Source: DATBAT01 sp036271375 (GTDB lineage Bacteria > Acidobacteriota > Terriglobia > Terriglobales > Acidobacteriaceae). From it: a DNA stretch of 33,117 bases. The stretch is from the NCBI GenBank assembly GCA_036271375.1, contig DATBAT010000487.1, forward strand, positions 1 to 33,117, in the 5' to 3' direction. Positions 1 to 10,237 of this stretch are shown piece by piece. The position numbers and the translations under genes were made by a program. Positions within the stretch are counted from its first letter, which is position 1; each line of letters starts with the position of its first letter. Below the pieces are notes generated by a model. The model was given only the letters and a program-made list of their open reading frames with translations, did not search any database and had not been told where the DNA came from.

Positions 1-2
1 CA

Positions 3-77
3 AAAGATTCGGAAATGATGCGGAGAGTTGTTCCCAATATAGAACTAGACCCAAATGAAAGCCGTGTAGAGACGTAG
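3..77 (+). CDS. possible 3' end of a gene entering from the left
   Basis: Reading frame 3 is open from the window edge and encodes 24 residues (including EMMRRVVPNIELDPNE) before a TAG at 75-77. The other two forward frames close earlier. The stop and last four codons (RVET) lie inside the palindrome at 68-92, so that repeat appears to have supplied the C-terminus. Too little is visible to name a family, and the frame could be chance. Confidence 0.3.
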   Translation, partial: KDSEMMRRVVPNIELDPNESRVET

Positions 78-138
78 CTCGGCTACGTCTCTTTGTATCC
101 CCGCCGTCCGTGGCGGAAGACGTTGCGAAGCAACGTCT
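68..138. repeat. two REP-like palindromes, GAGACGTnGC family
   Basis: Copy one (68-92) has an 11-bp perfect stem AGAGACGTAGC / GCTACGTCTCT with loop TCG. Copy two (118-138) has a 9-bp stem AGACGTTGC / GCAACGTCT with loop GAA and runs on into CTAC. A third short hairpin, CCGCC / GGCGG, lies between them (101-116). The same palindrome recurs at 1351-1373 and 26137-26159. No T-run follows, so a dispersed REP-like element is more likely than a terminator. Confidence 0.75.
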
Positions 139-1314
139 CTACACCGCCCGCCCCGCCGCGGCTCCCGATGACCACGCCCATTGAAAATTAAATCCGCCCA
201 ACTGCCCGGTCACGTCGACTACTTCGCCGATAAAAAATAGCCCCGACACTTTCGTACTCTCCATACTCTTGGCAGAAAGCTCATCGGTATCCACTCCGCC
301 CGCGGTCACTTCCGCCTTGGCATAGCCCTCCGTGCCGGAGGGAACAAGATCCCACGAATGGATTTGCCGTTCCCATTCAGCCAGCGCGACGTTGGTCCAC
401 GAAGAAAGCGGATGAAGCGTAAGCCAGCGGTCCGCCAATCGCGCCGGAAGAAATTCATGCAGCGCCGATTTCACGGAAGCTAGAGTGCGCGGAACCTTTG
501 CCTCGTTGAATATTTCTGTGGGACGCGATCCCGGCGCAAGATCTACGGATACTGCACCACTCTCCCAATACGAAGAAATTTGCAGAATCGCGGGACCGCT
601 AAGTCCGCGATGCGTGAATAACATCTTGTCGCTGAATTCTTCGCCGTTGGCCGATGCTCTTACCGAGGTTGAAACCCCGGCCAGCGCACCGTAGCCGCGC
701 AAATCATCTGTATTAAAAAGCAGCGGCACCAACGCCGGACGCGGCTCGCGAATCTTCAACCCAAACTGCCGCGCCAGGTCAAACCCAACAGAAGTCGCGC
801 CCATCTTCGGAATCGACAACCCGCCCGTAGCAACCACCAAAGCCGCGGCCCGAAACTCCTGCTCTTCGCCGCGCTGCGTGACGTGCACTACAAACTCACT
901 GACCTTGCTCACCTCGCGAATGCGCGCCTGCAAGAAAATCTTCACTCCCGCTGCCTCACACTCGCGTTCCAGCATTTTCAGAATGTCGCGCGCGGAATCA
1001 TCGCAAAACAACTGCCCGCGCGTCTTTTCGTGATAAGGAATTTTGTATTTCTCCACCAGCGCGACGAAATCAGCAGGTGTATAGCGCGCCAGCGCCGACT
1101 TGGCGAAATGCGGATTCGCCGAAATGAAGTTTTCCGGCTGGCAGTCGGTGTGGGTAAAGTTGCAGCGCCCGCCGCCGGAGATCAGGATCTTTTTGCCCGG
1201 ACCGTCAGCGTGTTCGAACACGGCAACGCGTCGTCCGCGCTTGCCGGCCTCGATGGCGCACATCAGCCCCGCCGCCCCCGCGCCCAGCACCAACACATCA
1301 AATTGATGGGCCAA
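139..1314 (-). CDS. NAD(P)/FAD-dependent oxidoreductase, HI0933/BaiN-like family
   Basis: A 391-aa flavoprotein. The N-terminus carries a dinucleotide-binding motif, VLVLGAGAAGLMCAIEAGKRG (GxGxxG, residues about 8-28), followed by the family signature PGKKILISGGGRCNFTH near residues 39-55. The C-terminus has the second FAD contact GLFFIGEVVDVTGQLGGFNFQ and a final WAWSSG. Length matches the HI0933 family (about 390-420 aa). Members are cytosolic flavoproteins of mostly unknown substrate; BaiN is annotated in bile-acid dehydroxylation, but nothing here supports that role. The start is TTG at 1314, with the next residues leading straight into the Rossmann motif. Both ends abut REP-like palindromes. 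Family call is firm; substrate unknown. Confidence 0.93.
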   Translation of the reverse strand: MAHQFDVLVLGAGAAGLMCAIEAGKRGRRVAVFEHADGPGKKILISGGGRCNFTHTDCQPENFISANPHFAKSALARYTPADFVALVEKYKIPYHEKTRGQLFCDDSARDILKMLERECEAAGVKIFLQARIREVSKVSEFVVHVTQRGEEQEFRAAALVVATGGLSIPKMGATSVGFDLARQFGLKIREPRPALVPLLFNTDDLRGYGALAGVSTSVRASANGEEFSDKMLFTHRGLSGPAILQISSYWESGAVSVDLAPGSRPTEIFNEAKVPRTLASVKSALHEFLPARLADRWLTLHPLSSWTNVALAEWERQIHSWDLVPSGTEGYAKAEVTAGGVDTDELSAKSMESTKVSGLFFIGEVVDVTGQLGGFNFQWAWSSGAAAGRAV

Positions 1315-1350
1315 GAGATATCTCTAGCCGAAGCATAAACCACGCCTGTA

Positions 1351-1373
1351 GAGACGTTGCTCCGCAACGTCTC
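1351..1373. repeat. REP-like palindrome, GAGACGTTGC family
   Basis: Perfect 10-bp stem GAGACGTTGC / GCAACGTCTC with loop TCC. It sits just upstream of the flavoprotein gene start. The adjacent stretch at about 1385-1417 (CTCTGTGACTTCTGTGC) resembles the CACAGAG repeat family seen at 4.0, 8.3 and 30.6 kb. Confidence 0.75.
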
Positions 1374-1550
1374 GGCGGACACCACAACTGCTCTCTGTGA
1401 CTTCTGTGCTTAAGCCCTTTGCCACAGCCATTTCGGGACCGGCACCCGCAGGAATGGCCCACAAAATTCCCTGCAAGCCCCCGCCAAACGCACGTTCTCT
1501 CAATGCACGTAAACGGAAGTTGCCTGTCGAGCTTCCACGGAGAACCCACT

Positions 1551-3998
1551 ATGCAAACTAGCTTCCATCGTCCCTTCTGGTTCACTATCCCCGCGCTGCT
1601 TTTCGCCATCTTCACCTGGAAAACCGTCGTACCCGAACGCGCCGAAGCCGGAACTTCCACCCCCTCTAGCGGCTCACTCACCATGATGGGCAAAGATGGC
1701 CCCACCGGCGAATGCCCGTTGAAACACACCGCGGTGCGCGGCGCCATCGACGGATTCGTCGCGCGCGTCACCGTCACCCAAATCTTCAAGAACACCGCCC
1801 CCGACAAGATCGAGGCCATCTATACCTTCCCGTTGCCCGAAGACTCCGCCGTCGACGACATGACTATTCGCATCGGCGAGCGCACCGTCAAAGGTGTGAT
1901 CAAGAAGAAGGAAGAAGCGCGCGAGATTTACGAACACGCCAAGAACACCGGGCACGTCGCTGCTCTGCTCGACCAGGAGCGCCCGAATATCTTCAGCCAG
2001 GCCGTCGCTAACATCATGCCGGGCGAGCAGGTCACGGTGACCATCAGCTACTTGCAGGTACTGCAATACGAGTCTGGATCCTACGAGTTCGTCTTCCCCA
2101 TGGTGGTTGGCCCGCGCTACATTCCGGGTGAGGCCACCGGCAAACAGGCGGGCGGATGGTCTCCCGACACCACAAAAGTTCCCGACGCTTCCCGCATCAC
2201 GCCGCCAGTGGTTGAGCCGGGCATGCGCGCCGGTCACGATATCTCCATCGAACTCGCCATCGACGCCGGCGTCCCCATCCAGAAACTGCACTCGAAATCA
2301 CACGAGATCGACGTCGACCGCACTGCTGGAAACATAGCAACGGTCCGCCTTCGTAACGAAGCCGCCATCCCCAACAAAGATTTTGTGCTGCGATATCAAG
2401 TCGCCGGAAAACAGATCAGCGACGCCGTACTCTCGCAATGGATGCCGGGTAACACGAAATCCTCCGGCGGATATTTCACGCTGATTCTGCAACCGCCCGC
2501 GCAAGTCGCGCAGTCAGAGATCACTCCTAAAGAGTTGGTCTTCGTGGTCGACACCTCGGGCTCCATGCATGGCTTCCCGTTGGACAAGGCAAAGCAGTTG
2601 ATGGACCGCGCTCTCGACGAGCTCTATCCCGGAGACACTTTCAACCTGATCACTTTCTCCGGCGACGAACACATTCTCTTTCCCGAGCCTGTCTTGCCTA
2701 CCGCGGAAAATATCCGCATCGCCAAAGAATTCATGCAGAGCCGCAACGGCAGCGGCGGCACCGAAATGATGAAGGCCATCCGCGCCGCGCTCGATCCCTC
2801 GGACGCACAGGACCACATTCGCGTCGTCTGCTTCATCACCGATGGGTACGTCGGCAACGACATGCAAATCATCGGCGAAGTACAGAAGCATCCCAACGCG
2901 CGCGTGTTTTCCTTCGGCATCGGCAATTCGGTGAACCGCTTTCTCTTGAGCGGAATGGCCAAGGCCGGGCGTGGCGACGTCGAGTTCGTCAGCCTGAACG
3001 ACAAGGCCGACAAAGCCGCCGACCGGCTCTACCAGAAGCTGCGTTCTCCGCTGCTTACCGATATTTCCATCGACTGGCGCGGCCTGCCGGTGAAAGATAT
3101 CTTTCCCCAACGCCTGCCTGACCTGTTCACCGGCAAGCCGCTGGTCATCACCGGCCGCTACGGCGCTCCGATCACCGGGACCATCCATCTGAAGGGTAAG
3201 CGCAACGGAGAAGACTTTACTCGCGATATTCCCGTGACTTTCTCTGGCAACCAGCAGAAGGCAACCATCCTGCCTACGCTGTGGGCGCGACAGAAGATCG
3301 ACGACCTCATGTCGCTGGATTGGGAAGGCGCACAGTTGGGACACCCGCGCGCCGACCTCCAGGCCTCAGTCACCGAACTTGGACTCGACTATCGCCTGAT
3401 GACGCAATACACGTCCTTCGTTGCCGTCGAAGAGCAAGTCGTCACCGACGACGGAAAACCGCGCACCGTGCAAGTCCCCGTCGAAATGCCGGAAGGCGTC
3501 AGCTATGAAGGAGTATTCGGAGACCAGGCGCGGATGGCAATGGCGGCCAATCAGACCGTCAGCGTCATGAGCTCTCTATCGGTTGGCAGCGGATTTGCAG
3601 GAAGCACGGGAACCGTTATGGCGAGCCGCGCCGTGAATGCCCCGCCCGTGCCCGCGCCTCAAAGGACGGAGCTTGCCAAAGAAAAAGATGAAAAAGCTTC
3701 CGCCGCAAAGCGGGACAAGAAAGCCATGGACTCCAAGTTCCATCCCGCGCTGGTGGAAGTGTGGAACTGTTGGAAGAAAAATCCCGCCAACTGTAAATCC
3801 GTCCGGGACGGCAAGGTGAAAATCCAAATCTGGCTATCCCATAACACTCCCGAAGCTCTGGCTCAACTCAAAGCCCTGGGTTTCGAACAGCAAACCGGCA
3901 AAGGCGAGAAATTCCTGACGGGTGCAATACCGGTCGCCCAGCTTGAAGCGCTCAGCAAACTAACGGAGGTAAAGTTCGTGGGCCTGGCGAAGCCGTAG
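1551..3998 (+). CDS. secreted VIT and von Willebrand factor A domain protein
   Basis: The frame is open from 1419, but ATG 1551 is preferred: it follows a GGAGA-type ribosome site and begins a hydrophobic N-terminus (FWFTIPALLFAIF) ending near AEA, giving about 815 aa. Residues about 56-171 form a VIT domain (QIFKNTAPDKIEAIYTFPLP, then a KKKEEAREIYEHA segment). A vWA domain follows at about 326-505 with a complete MIDAS metal site, DTSGS, at 334-338. A low-complexity Lys/Ala linker leads to a C-terminal domain of about 95 aa containing WNCWKKNP and ending TEVKFVGLAKP. VIT/vWA proteins are usually exported binding proteins. No LPXTG, PEP-CTERM or C-terminal membrane anchor is seen, so it is probably periplasmic or released. 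Ligand unknown. Confidence 0.9.
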   Translation: MQTSFHRPFWFTIPALLFAIFTWKTVVPERAEAGTSTPSSGSLTMMGKDGPTGECPLKHTAVRGAIDGFVARVTVTQIFKNTAPDKIEAIYTFPLPEDSAVDDMTIRIGERTVKGVIKKKEEAREIYEHAKNTGHVAALLDQERPNIFSQAVANIMPGEQVTVTISYLQVLQYESGSYEFVFPMVVGPRYIPGEATGKQAGGWSPDTTKVPDASRITPPVVEPGMRAGHDISIELAIDAGVPIQKLHSKSHEIDVDRTAGNIATVRLRNEAAIPNKDFVLRYQVAGKQISDAVLSQWMPGNTKSSGGYFTLILQPPAQVAQSEITPKELVFVVDTSGSMHGFPLDKAKQLMDRALDELYPGDTFNLITFSGDEHILFPEPVLPTAENIRIAKEFMQSRNGSGGTEMMKAIRAALDPSDAQDHIRVVCFITDGYVGNDMQIIGEVQKHPNARVFSFGIGNSVNRFLLSGMAKAGRGDVEFVSLNDKADKAADRLYQKLRSPLLTDISIDWRGLPVKDIFPQRLPDLFTGKPLVITGRYGAPITGTIHLKGKRNGEDFTRDIPVTFSGNQQKATILPTLWARQKIDDLMSLDWEGAQLGHPRADLQASVTELGLDYRLMTQYTSFVAVEEQVVTDDGKPRTVQVPVEMPEGVSYEGVFGDQARMAMAANQTVSVMSSLSVGSGFAGSTGTVMASRAVNAPPVPAPQRTELAKEKDEKASAAKRDKKAMDSKFHPALVEVWNCWKKNPANCKSVRDGKVKIQIWLSHNTPEALAQLKALGFEQQTGKGEKFLTGAIPVAQLEALSKLTEVKFVGLAKP

Positions 3999-4006
3999 TA
4001 AGGGCA

Positions 4007-4111
4007 AAGGCATAACCACGGAGGTCACAGAGAACAGCGGAAATCCACGGCTGCCAAAGCAGCGATGAATCCCCCTGTGAAACTCGGTGGCCTCTGTGGT
4101 GAAAGCTTTTC
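4007..4111. repeat. CACAGAG-type intergenic repeat, inverted pair
   Basis: The left arm reads AACCACGGAGGTCACAGAG. The right arm, in inverse orientation, reads GGCCTCTGTGGTGAAAGC. Related CTCTGTGG/GTGAAACTC units occur at about 1385-1417, 8268-8330, 13480-13508 and 30568-30617. The right arm overlaps the nominal start of tilS. Confidence 0.6.
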
Positions 4112-5433
4112 CCGACGAGTACCATGAACCCGTGGAGCTGGCCGCCCAGGTAGCAAACTTCATCGGTGAGCACGAACTACTGAAGCCAGGTCACCGCACC
4201 GCCATCGCGGTCTCGGGCGGCTTGGACTCGGTGGCTCTCCTTCTTTTAGCGCTGGAACTCAAAACCGACCTGGGAATCGTCCTCTCCGTAGTCCACTTCA
4301 ACCACCAATTGCGAGGCCTGGACTCAGAGTCGGACGAACAGTTCGTTGCCGATCTGGCCCAACAGCACGACCTGGAGTTCCACTGCCAAAGCGCGGACGT
4401 AAAGCGGCACTCGCAAGCAAGCCACCAGAGCCTCGAAGCCGCGGCCCGCGAACTACGCTACAAGTTCTTCCGCGAACTCTTAAAAGAAAAGAAGCTGGAC
4501 CGCGTCGCCACCGCCCACACCCTGGACGACCAAGCCGAAACCGTGATCCTCCGGCTGGCGCGCGGCTCAGGCACTCGCGGTCTCGCCGGAATCTACCCGC
4601 AGATCCACTCCACGAATGGCGACATCATCCGCCCGCTGTTGCAAACCAGGCGCTCCCAACTCGAGGCCTATCTTCAATTGGTCAATCAATCATGGCGCGA
4701 GGACGAGAGCAACAATGACCAACGCCACACTCGCAATCGCGTGCGCCATACCATCCTGCCGCTCCTCGAACGCGAACTAAATCCCAGCCTCCGCGAAGCA
4801 CTTGCGGAAACCGCCGACTTGTCCCGCGACGAAGAAGACTACTGGAAGCAGGAAGTAGCCCGGGTTCTGCCGCAGGTCTCTAAGAAAGACCACTCGCTAA
4901 CCATTAGCCGCCTACTCGGCTTACCCTTGGCCCTGCAACGGCGGGTCATCCGCCAGGTAGCCGAACCTCTCGCCCTCGAACAAAAGCACGTCGCGAAGAT
5001 CCTGGAAGTAGCGAACGGTCGCGCGCGCTCAACGGAGCTTCCTCAGGACTGGCTCGCTTCAAGCAATCAAGACGAGCTCATTTTCCAGCAGCGAACCACC
5101 AATCCGGCGGATTACGAATACCCGCTACCCGTTCCGGGCAGCGTGCAGGTCCCCGAGCTAAACTCCCTTTTCGAAGCCACTCCGGTGTCTAACTCAGAAG
5201 CGGGAACGCTCACCGTAAGGAACTGGCGCGCAGGCGACCGCTTCTGGCCAGCCCACTCGAAAGGCACGAAAAAGGTCAAAGAGTTATTGCAGGAGAAGAA
5301 GATCACCCGCCGGGAGCGTCATTTGTGGCCCGTTGTGGCTTGGGAAACCCACGTCCTTTGGGTGCGTGGCTTTCCTTCGCCAGCTGCTAGAGACGATTTT
5401 CCCGCCGTAGTGATTCGCGAGCGCCCACTGTAG
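4087..5433 (+). CDS. tilS: tRNA(Ile)-lysidine synthase TilS
   Basis: TilS uses ATP and lysine to convert cytidine 34 of the tRNA-Ile CAU anticodon to lysidine, making it read AUA. It is essential in most bacteria. The PP-loop SGGLDS lies at residues 43-48, followed by VVHFNHQLRG and the AHTLDDQAETVILRLARGSG block typical of the ATP-binding domain. The C-terminal TilS domain (RNWRAGDRFWPAHSKGTKKVKELLQEKKI) is present, so the 448-aa protein is complete. The nominal GTG start lies in a CACAGAG repeat and has no good ribosome site. GTG 4132 (VELAAQV) would leave a normal-length lead to the PP-loop and may be the true start. ftsH follows 250 bp downstream, a common tilS-ftsH order. Confidence 0.93.
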   Translation: MASVVKAFPDEYHEPVELAAQVANFIGEHELLKPGHRTAIAVSGGLDSVALLLLALELKTDLGIVLSVVHFNHQLRGLDSESDEQFVADLAQQHDLEFHCQSADVKRHSQASHQSLEAAARELRYKFFRELLKEKKLDRVATAHTLDDQAETVILRLARGSGTRGLAGIYPQIHSTNGDIIRPLLQTRRSQLEAYLQLVNQSWREDESNNDQRHTRNRVRHTILPLLERELNPSLREALAETADLSRDEEDYWKQEVARVLPQVSKKDHSLTISRLLGLPLALQRRVIRQVAEPLALEQKHVAKILEVANGRARSTELPQDWLASSNQDELIFQQRTTNPADYEYPLPVPGSVQVPELNSLFEATPVSNSEAGTLTVRNWRAGDRFWPAHSKGTKKVKELLQEKKITRRERHLWPVVAWETHVLWVRGFPSPAARDDFPAVVIRERPL

Positions 5434-5686
5434 GTCCCAAGTCACCGGGCTGGCGTAACTTACGTGATTCGATGGGGCTCCTATTTTTGCCTCAGAAATC
5501 GCCGGGAAGCGAGTAGAATAACGAGCGGTAGTATTTCAGGGCGTCCTCTAAGCGGGTTCGTGCCTTCGTTTCGTCCGACCGGCGCACGCTCGAGTTCGGC
5601 ATTCGTGAGACGTTTTGCCTTCACCGGCATCTAAATAAAAGGTTGCCCCCACCTTTCTTCGGTCTGTGGCGATCAGGAGTTTCTGG

Positions 5687-7594
<1,908 letters not shown>

Positions 7595-7618
7595 AACTCG
7601 ACAGTGAGTCATTTAGAG

Positions 7619-7648
7619 AGGCGGCCTGAGAGGGCCGCCTTTGTTTTT
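7619..7648 (+). terminator. Rho-independent terminator of ftsH
   Basis: 8-bp GC-rich stem AGGCGGCC / GGCCGCCT with a 6-nt loop, followed by TTGTTTTT. It lies 25 bp after the ftsH stop and 19 bp before the stop of the convergent gene. Confidence 0.88.
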
Positions 7649-7666
7649 GGGAAGGAAAGTTGACTC

Positions 7667-8107
7667 CTACCAGCAATCGTGCGTAAACCACCTGCTTCCC
7701 GAACGAAAATGCATGACCGAAATCTCTCCCGGCATGACCGTATAGGGCACCACCGGAATTCCGATCTTCGCCATGAACCAATCGGCGGCAGTTGCCGCGG
7801 CTATCGGCAGCATCGCGTCGCGGTAAATCTTCCCGCGTGACGGATAGGGGTCCCCGAAATTCTTCTCCACGCAACGGTGATGTGCCAGCCCCTGGTGAGT
7901 GATTTCCGCGTCATACACACCTGAAGCCAGCATCAGGCTATGGGCGAAGATGAATTTTTTGGTCCAGACGGGGTTAGCGATCGACCAGTGGACCGTCGGC
8001 ACGGGCATCGAAGCCCCCTGTTCTATGTATGCGCTGCTGGGCGCGTCAGGCAGGTTTTCGGCGAAGCAACAGGCTCCCAGCATCAGGCAGATAACTGCAT
8101 GTCTCAT
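7667..8107 (-). CDS. small secreted protein with N-terminal LPDAPS motif, function unknown
   Basis: A 146-aa protein with a short signal peptide (MRHAVICLMLGACCFA). The mature N-terminus starts with NLPDAPSSAY. From memory, an LPDAPS-like hexapeptide directly behind the signal sequence recurs in exported proteins of Acidobacteriota; its role is unknown. The rest contains two mildly hydrophobic stretches (KKFIFAHSLMLASGVYDAE and AMLPIAAATAADWFMAKIG), several His residues and two non-signal cysteines (one in HHRCVEKNFGDPYPSRG, one at the C-terminus). The pattern HS-LASGVYDAEITHQGL may belong to a small membrane-associated family. The gene is convergent with ftsH. No function can be assigned. 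Confidence 0.75.
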   Translation of the reverse strand: MRHAVICLMLGACCFAENLPDAPSSAYIEQGASMPVPTVHWSIANPVWTKKFIFAHSLMLASGVYDAEITHQGLAHHRCVEKNFGDPYPSRGKIYRDAMLPIAAATAADWFMAKIGIPVVPYTVMPGEISVMHFRSGSRWFTHDCW

Positions 8108-8267
8108 GCTCCGCAGCTTGGCATTTGCCGCGCTGGGCTTGGGTTAGAAGCCGTTCACCAATTCGCTCCGCCGTGCATGTACCGATTCGTTTCAGACGGG
8201 AACTTCGGGGATATAGCAATCAAAACCACCACAGGCTTCATTCAGAAAATCTGCACCTGAAGAAGCC

Positions 8268-8330
8268 TCAGCGATCTTCGGTGAAACTCCTCTGTGAAAC
8301 TCTGTGTCCTCTGTGGTAAAGCCTTTCGAG
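8268..8330. repeat. CACAGAG-type intergenic repeat
   Basis: Contains the tandem-like series GTGAAACTC, CTCTGTGAAACTC, TGTGTCCTCTGTGG and TAAAGCC. These match the right arm of the repeat at 4007-4111 and the degenerate copy near 30568-30617. It lies between the LPDAPS gene promoter and the stop of the REC-PilZ gene. Nothing else is seen in the 230-bp gap. Confidence 0.6.
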
Positions 8331-8337
8331 GCGATCT

Positions 8338-9003
8338 CTACTGCAGCACCCACTCGCTATTCTTCTCTTCAAACTGAAATGCATAACGCTGCCACGCGGT
8401 GATGCTGTTTTCCTTGCGCACCATGCGCGCCCGCCCAACAAATCGTTCGGCCTCCCCGCAAAGATAGACATCAACGTTCGATCCCTTGGCAAGCGTAGTC
8501 GTCGAGTTGCACAAGAAGCCACCGGCGCTGACGTTTTCTGTGGCTGTCAGTTCTTCGAAGCGATTGCCTACCGCGTCGTCGCCGCGAATTTTCAGGATCA
8601 GGCGCATCCTCACGCGCACGTGCGCCCGACGTTCGGGACGGTTGATGTGAAGTTCTTCGCCGAGGCGGCGCTTCAGTTCCACAAAATTCAGGGGCTTTTC
8701 GAAGAATGCGGTCGCCCCCAGGTTGGCACAGTGCTCCCGGGTTTCGGCCACGGCGCGTCCGGTGATCACGAACACGGGGATACGCGAGGTGTAGCTCAGA
8801 GATCGCAAGCTCTGGCAAAGTTCGAATCCGGAAACTTTGGGCATGACCAAGTCAAGCAGGACTGCGTCCGGCTTATGTTCGAGCGCCAGACCCAGCGCCT
8901 GCGCCGGGTCTCCCGTATCAATCACTTCAAATTCGTCGGCCAGCCGCATGCGCAGGATGTTACGCATGCTGTCATCGTCATCGACGACCAGGATTCTATG
9001 CAC
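8338..9003 (-). CDS. response regulator with REC and PilZ domains
   Basis: The N-terminal receiver domain begins HRILVVDDDDSMRN, with the acidic pocket and the phospho-acceptor Asp in AVLLDLVMPK (about residue 51), the conserved Thr in FVITGRA and Lys in FFEKPLN. The C-terminal half is a PilZ domain with RRAHVRVRM and NVSAGGF, the two c-di-GMP-contact motifs (RxxxR-like and N/DxSxxG). The protein is therefore likely a phosphorylation- and c-di-GMP-responsive switch, with output probably by protein contact since no DNA-binding domain exists. GTG 9003 is chosen because GAGGGGGA lies 5 nt upstream; a TTG six codons earlier (9021) is possible. No partner kinase is adjacent. Confidence 0.9.
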   Translation of the reverse strand: MHRILVVDDDDSMRNILRMRLADEFEVIDTGDPAQALGLALEHKPDAVLLDLVMPKVSGFELCQSLRSLSYTSRIPVFVITGRAVAETREHCANLGATAFFEKPLNFVELKRRLGEELHINRPERRAHVRVRMRLILKIRGDDAVGNRFEELTATENVSAGGFLCNSTTTLAKGSNVDVYLCGEAERFVGRARMVRKENSITAWQRYAFQFEEKNSEWVLQ

Positions 9004-9021
9004 TTGTTCCCCCTCGGGCAA

Positions 9022-9364
9022 AAACCGGTTGACCTCCTAAAAATGTGAGTGGTCGTCTGGCCGCAGATACACCACTGCTTCATAAGTGCGGAGATGCGCG
9101 CTTAGGCAGCTCAGAAAGTGACTAACGAGTCGATATAGTCCGACATCGTTCAACAATCAACAATTGTTGCAGCGTGGCGAGGCCCCCCTCGGTTCGTATT
9201 GTTGACGGGAACTAGAGTGGAAATCCTCACCACGAACGGAACGTTACGATTTCGGAACAGCGTCCGGCGGCGGGAAAAGGCTTGTGGGTGGGGCTGCGCG
9301 GAAATCCAACGCGATTGAGTGAACCGAACTGATAACCATGTCGCTACCAGTTTCCCCAGCAATT
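9022..9364. other. intergenic region, no gene seen
   Basis: No credible coding frame. A 12-bp perfect palindrome, CAACAATTGTTG, occurs at 9158-9169, about 155 bp upstream of the REC-PilZ start. It could be an operator, but no second copy supports this. Confidence 0.4.
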
Positions 9365-9390
9365 AAAAAAGGGCGCATCGGAGCGCGCCC
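9365..9390 (-). terminator. Rho-independent terminator for the S53 remnant
   Basis: On the minus strand, GGGCGC / GCGCCC form a stem with an 8-nt loop, followed by a run of six T (A6 at 9365-9370 on the plus strand). It lies 30 bp past the stop of the peptidase remnant and faces the right way to terminate it. Confidence 0.8.
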
Positions 9391-9420
9391 AGAATTTTCT
9401 GCAGCGATTAGCTGTGTTCC

Positions 9421-9813
9421 TTAAGCTACGTTTTGGCTCTTCGCTTTTGCTTTGGCCCCCAGGGACGAGAGGATCTTGTTGCCGTTAGGGCTGCCCCACC
9501 CGGTGCAAGGATCCCATCCGTTTGTCGAAACGTAGACTCCATTGTCCCCTTTCGTAATGTCGTGCAGGCTCGGCGCAAGGCGCGCGTACAGCAGTGGGTT
9601 TAGATAGCCCACGTTAGTGCCGAGTTCTTGATTTAGCCGGGCTATCAGTCCAGCCCACAGGGGAGCTACAGCACTGGTTCCGCCGATCACTTGTTCAACT
9701 CCGTCGACGATCACTTGATACCCGGTTTCAGGATCGGCATCTCCTGCAACGTCTGGAAGCCCTCTACCTTTACGGTGGTCAGGGTTCTTCGAGAGCGGGA
9801 GGAGCCCGGACAC
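9421..9813 (-). pseudogene. C-terminal remnant of an S53 (sedolisin/kumamolisin) serine peptidase
   Basis: The 130-aa frame matches only the last part of S53 peptidases: GRGLPDVAGDADPETGY, then the catalytic-serine motif GGTSAVAP (Ser 47), then the calcium-site region HDITKGDNG and GWDPCTGWGSPNG. Intact family members are several hundred residues longer and carry the catalytic Glu and Asp in the missing N-terminal part, so this copy cannot be active. Family similarity begins at about SKNPDHRKGRG; the nominal start MSGLLPL is simply the first available GTG. Minus-strand frames upstream (9814-10237) show no continuation of the family, so this is a truncation and not one frameshift. A good terminator still follows. 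Confidence 0.8.
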
Positions 9814-10237
9814 TTCCGCGGAGAGGAATGGGATCTTTTTGAGAGGACATGTTGCCTTTCTGTCTCCGGGAAGGTAATTCCCGCAACTCAGGCAACGCCA
9901 GAAACAGAATTCCGGTCTTCTCGATTTACTGAAGGCTGGGATGGAGAAATGGAGTTACCTATTGGCCCATTGGCGTACTGACAAGGTCCCCGGAAACTCA
10001 CGCCGTTAAATACGTTGCAACTGGAATTCCCAAATTGAATCAACAACCGACCACAAGCAAGTAGTTGATTCCGAAATAAGACTGCCGATCGCTCGAAGCC
10101 TTTTCAGGCAAACCATCTATCCGGAGAGATTGTCACTCTATCCGTTCGGGTGGTAGACCGGATCTCGCTGGAACGTCCTTTCAGAATCTATTGGGGAGTT
10201 TTGTCGGCGGCCAAGTGGTTCTCGATCCCCACAATTT
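9814..10237. other. intergenic region of about 420 bp without a recognisable gene
   Basis: Frames on both strands are short and of odd composition. Base composition is more AT-rich than the neighbouring genes, especially 9990-10090. It may be decayed sequence left by the event that truncated the S53 peptidase. No inverted repeats or transposase were recognised. Confidence 0.45.

Noticed and set aside
9150..9362. 70-codon minus-strand frame
   Set aside because: No ribosome site, odd composition and no motif.
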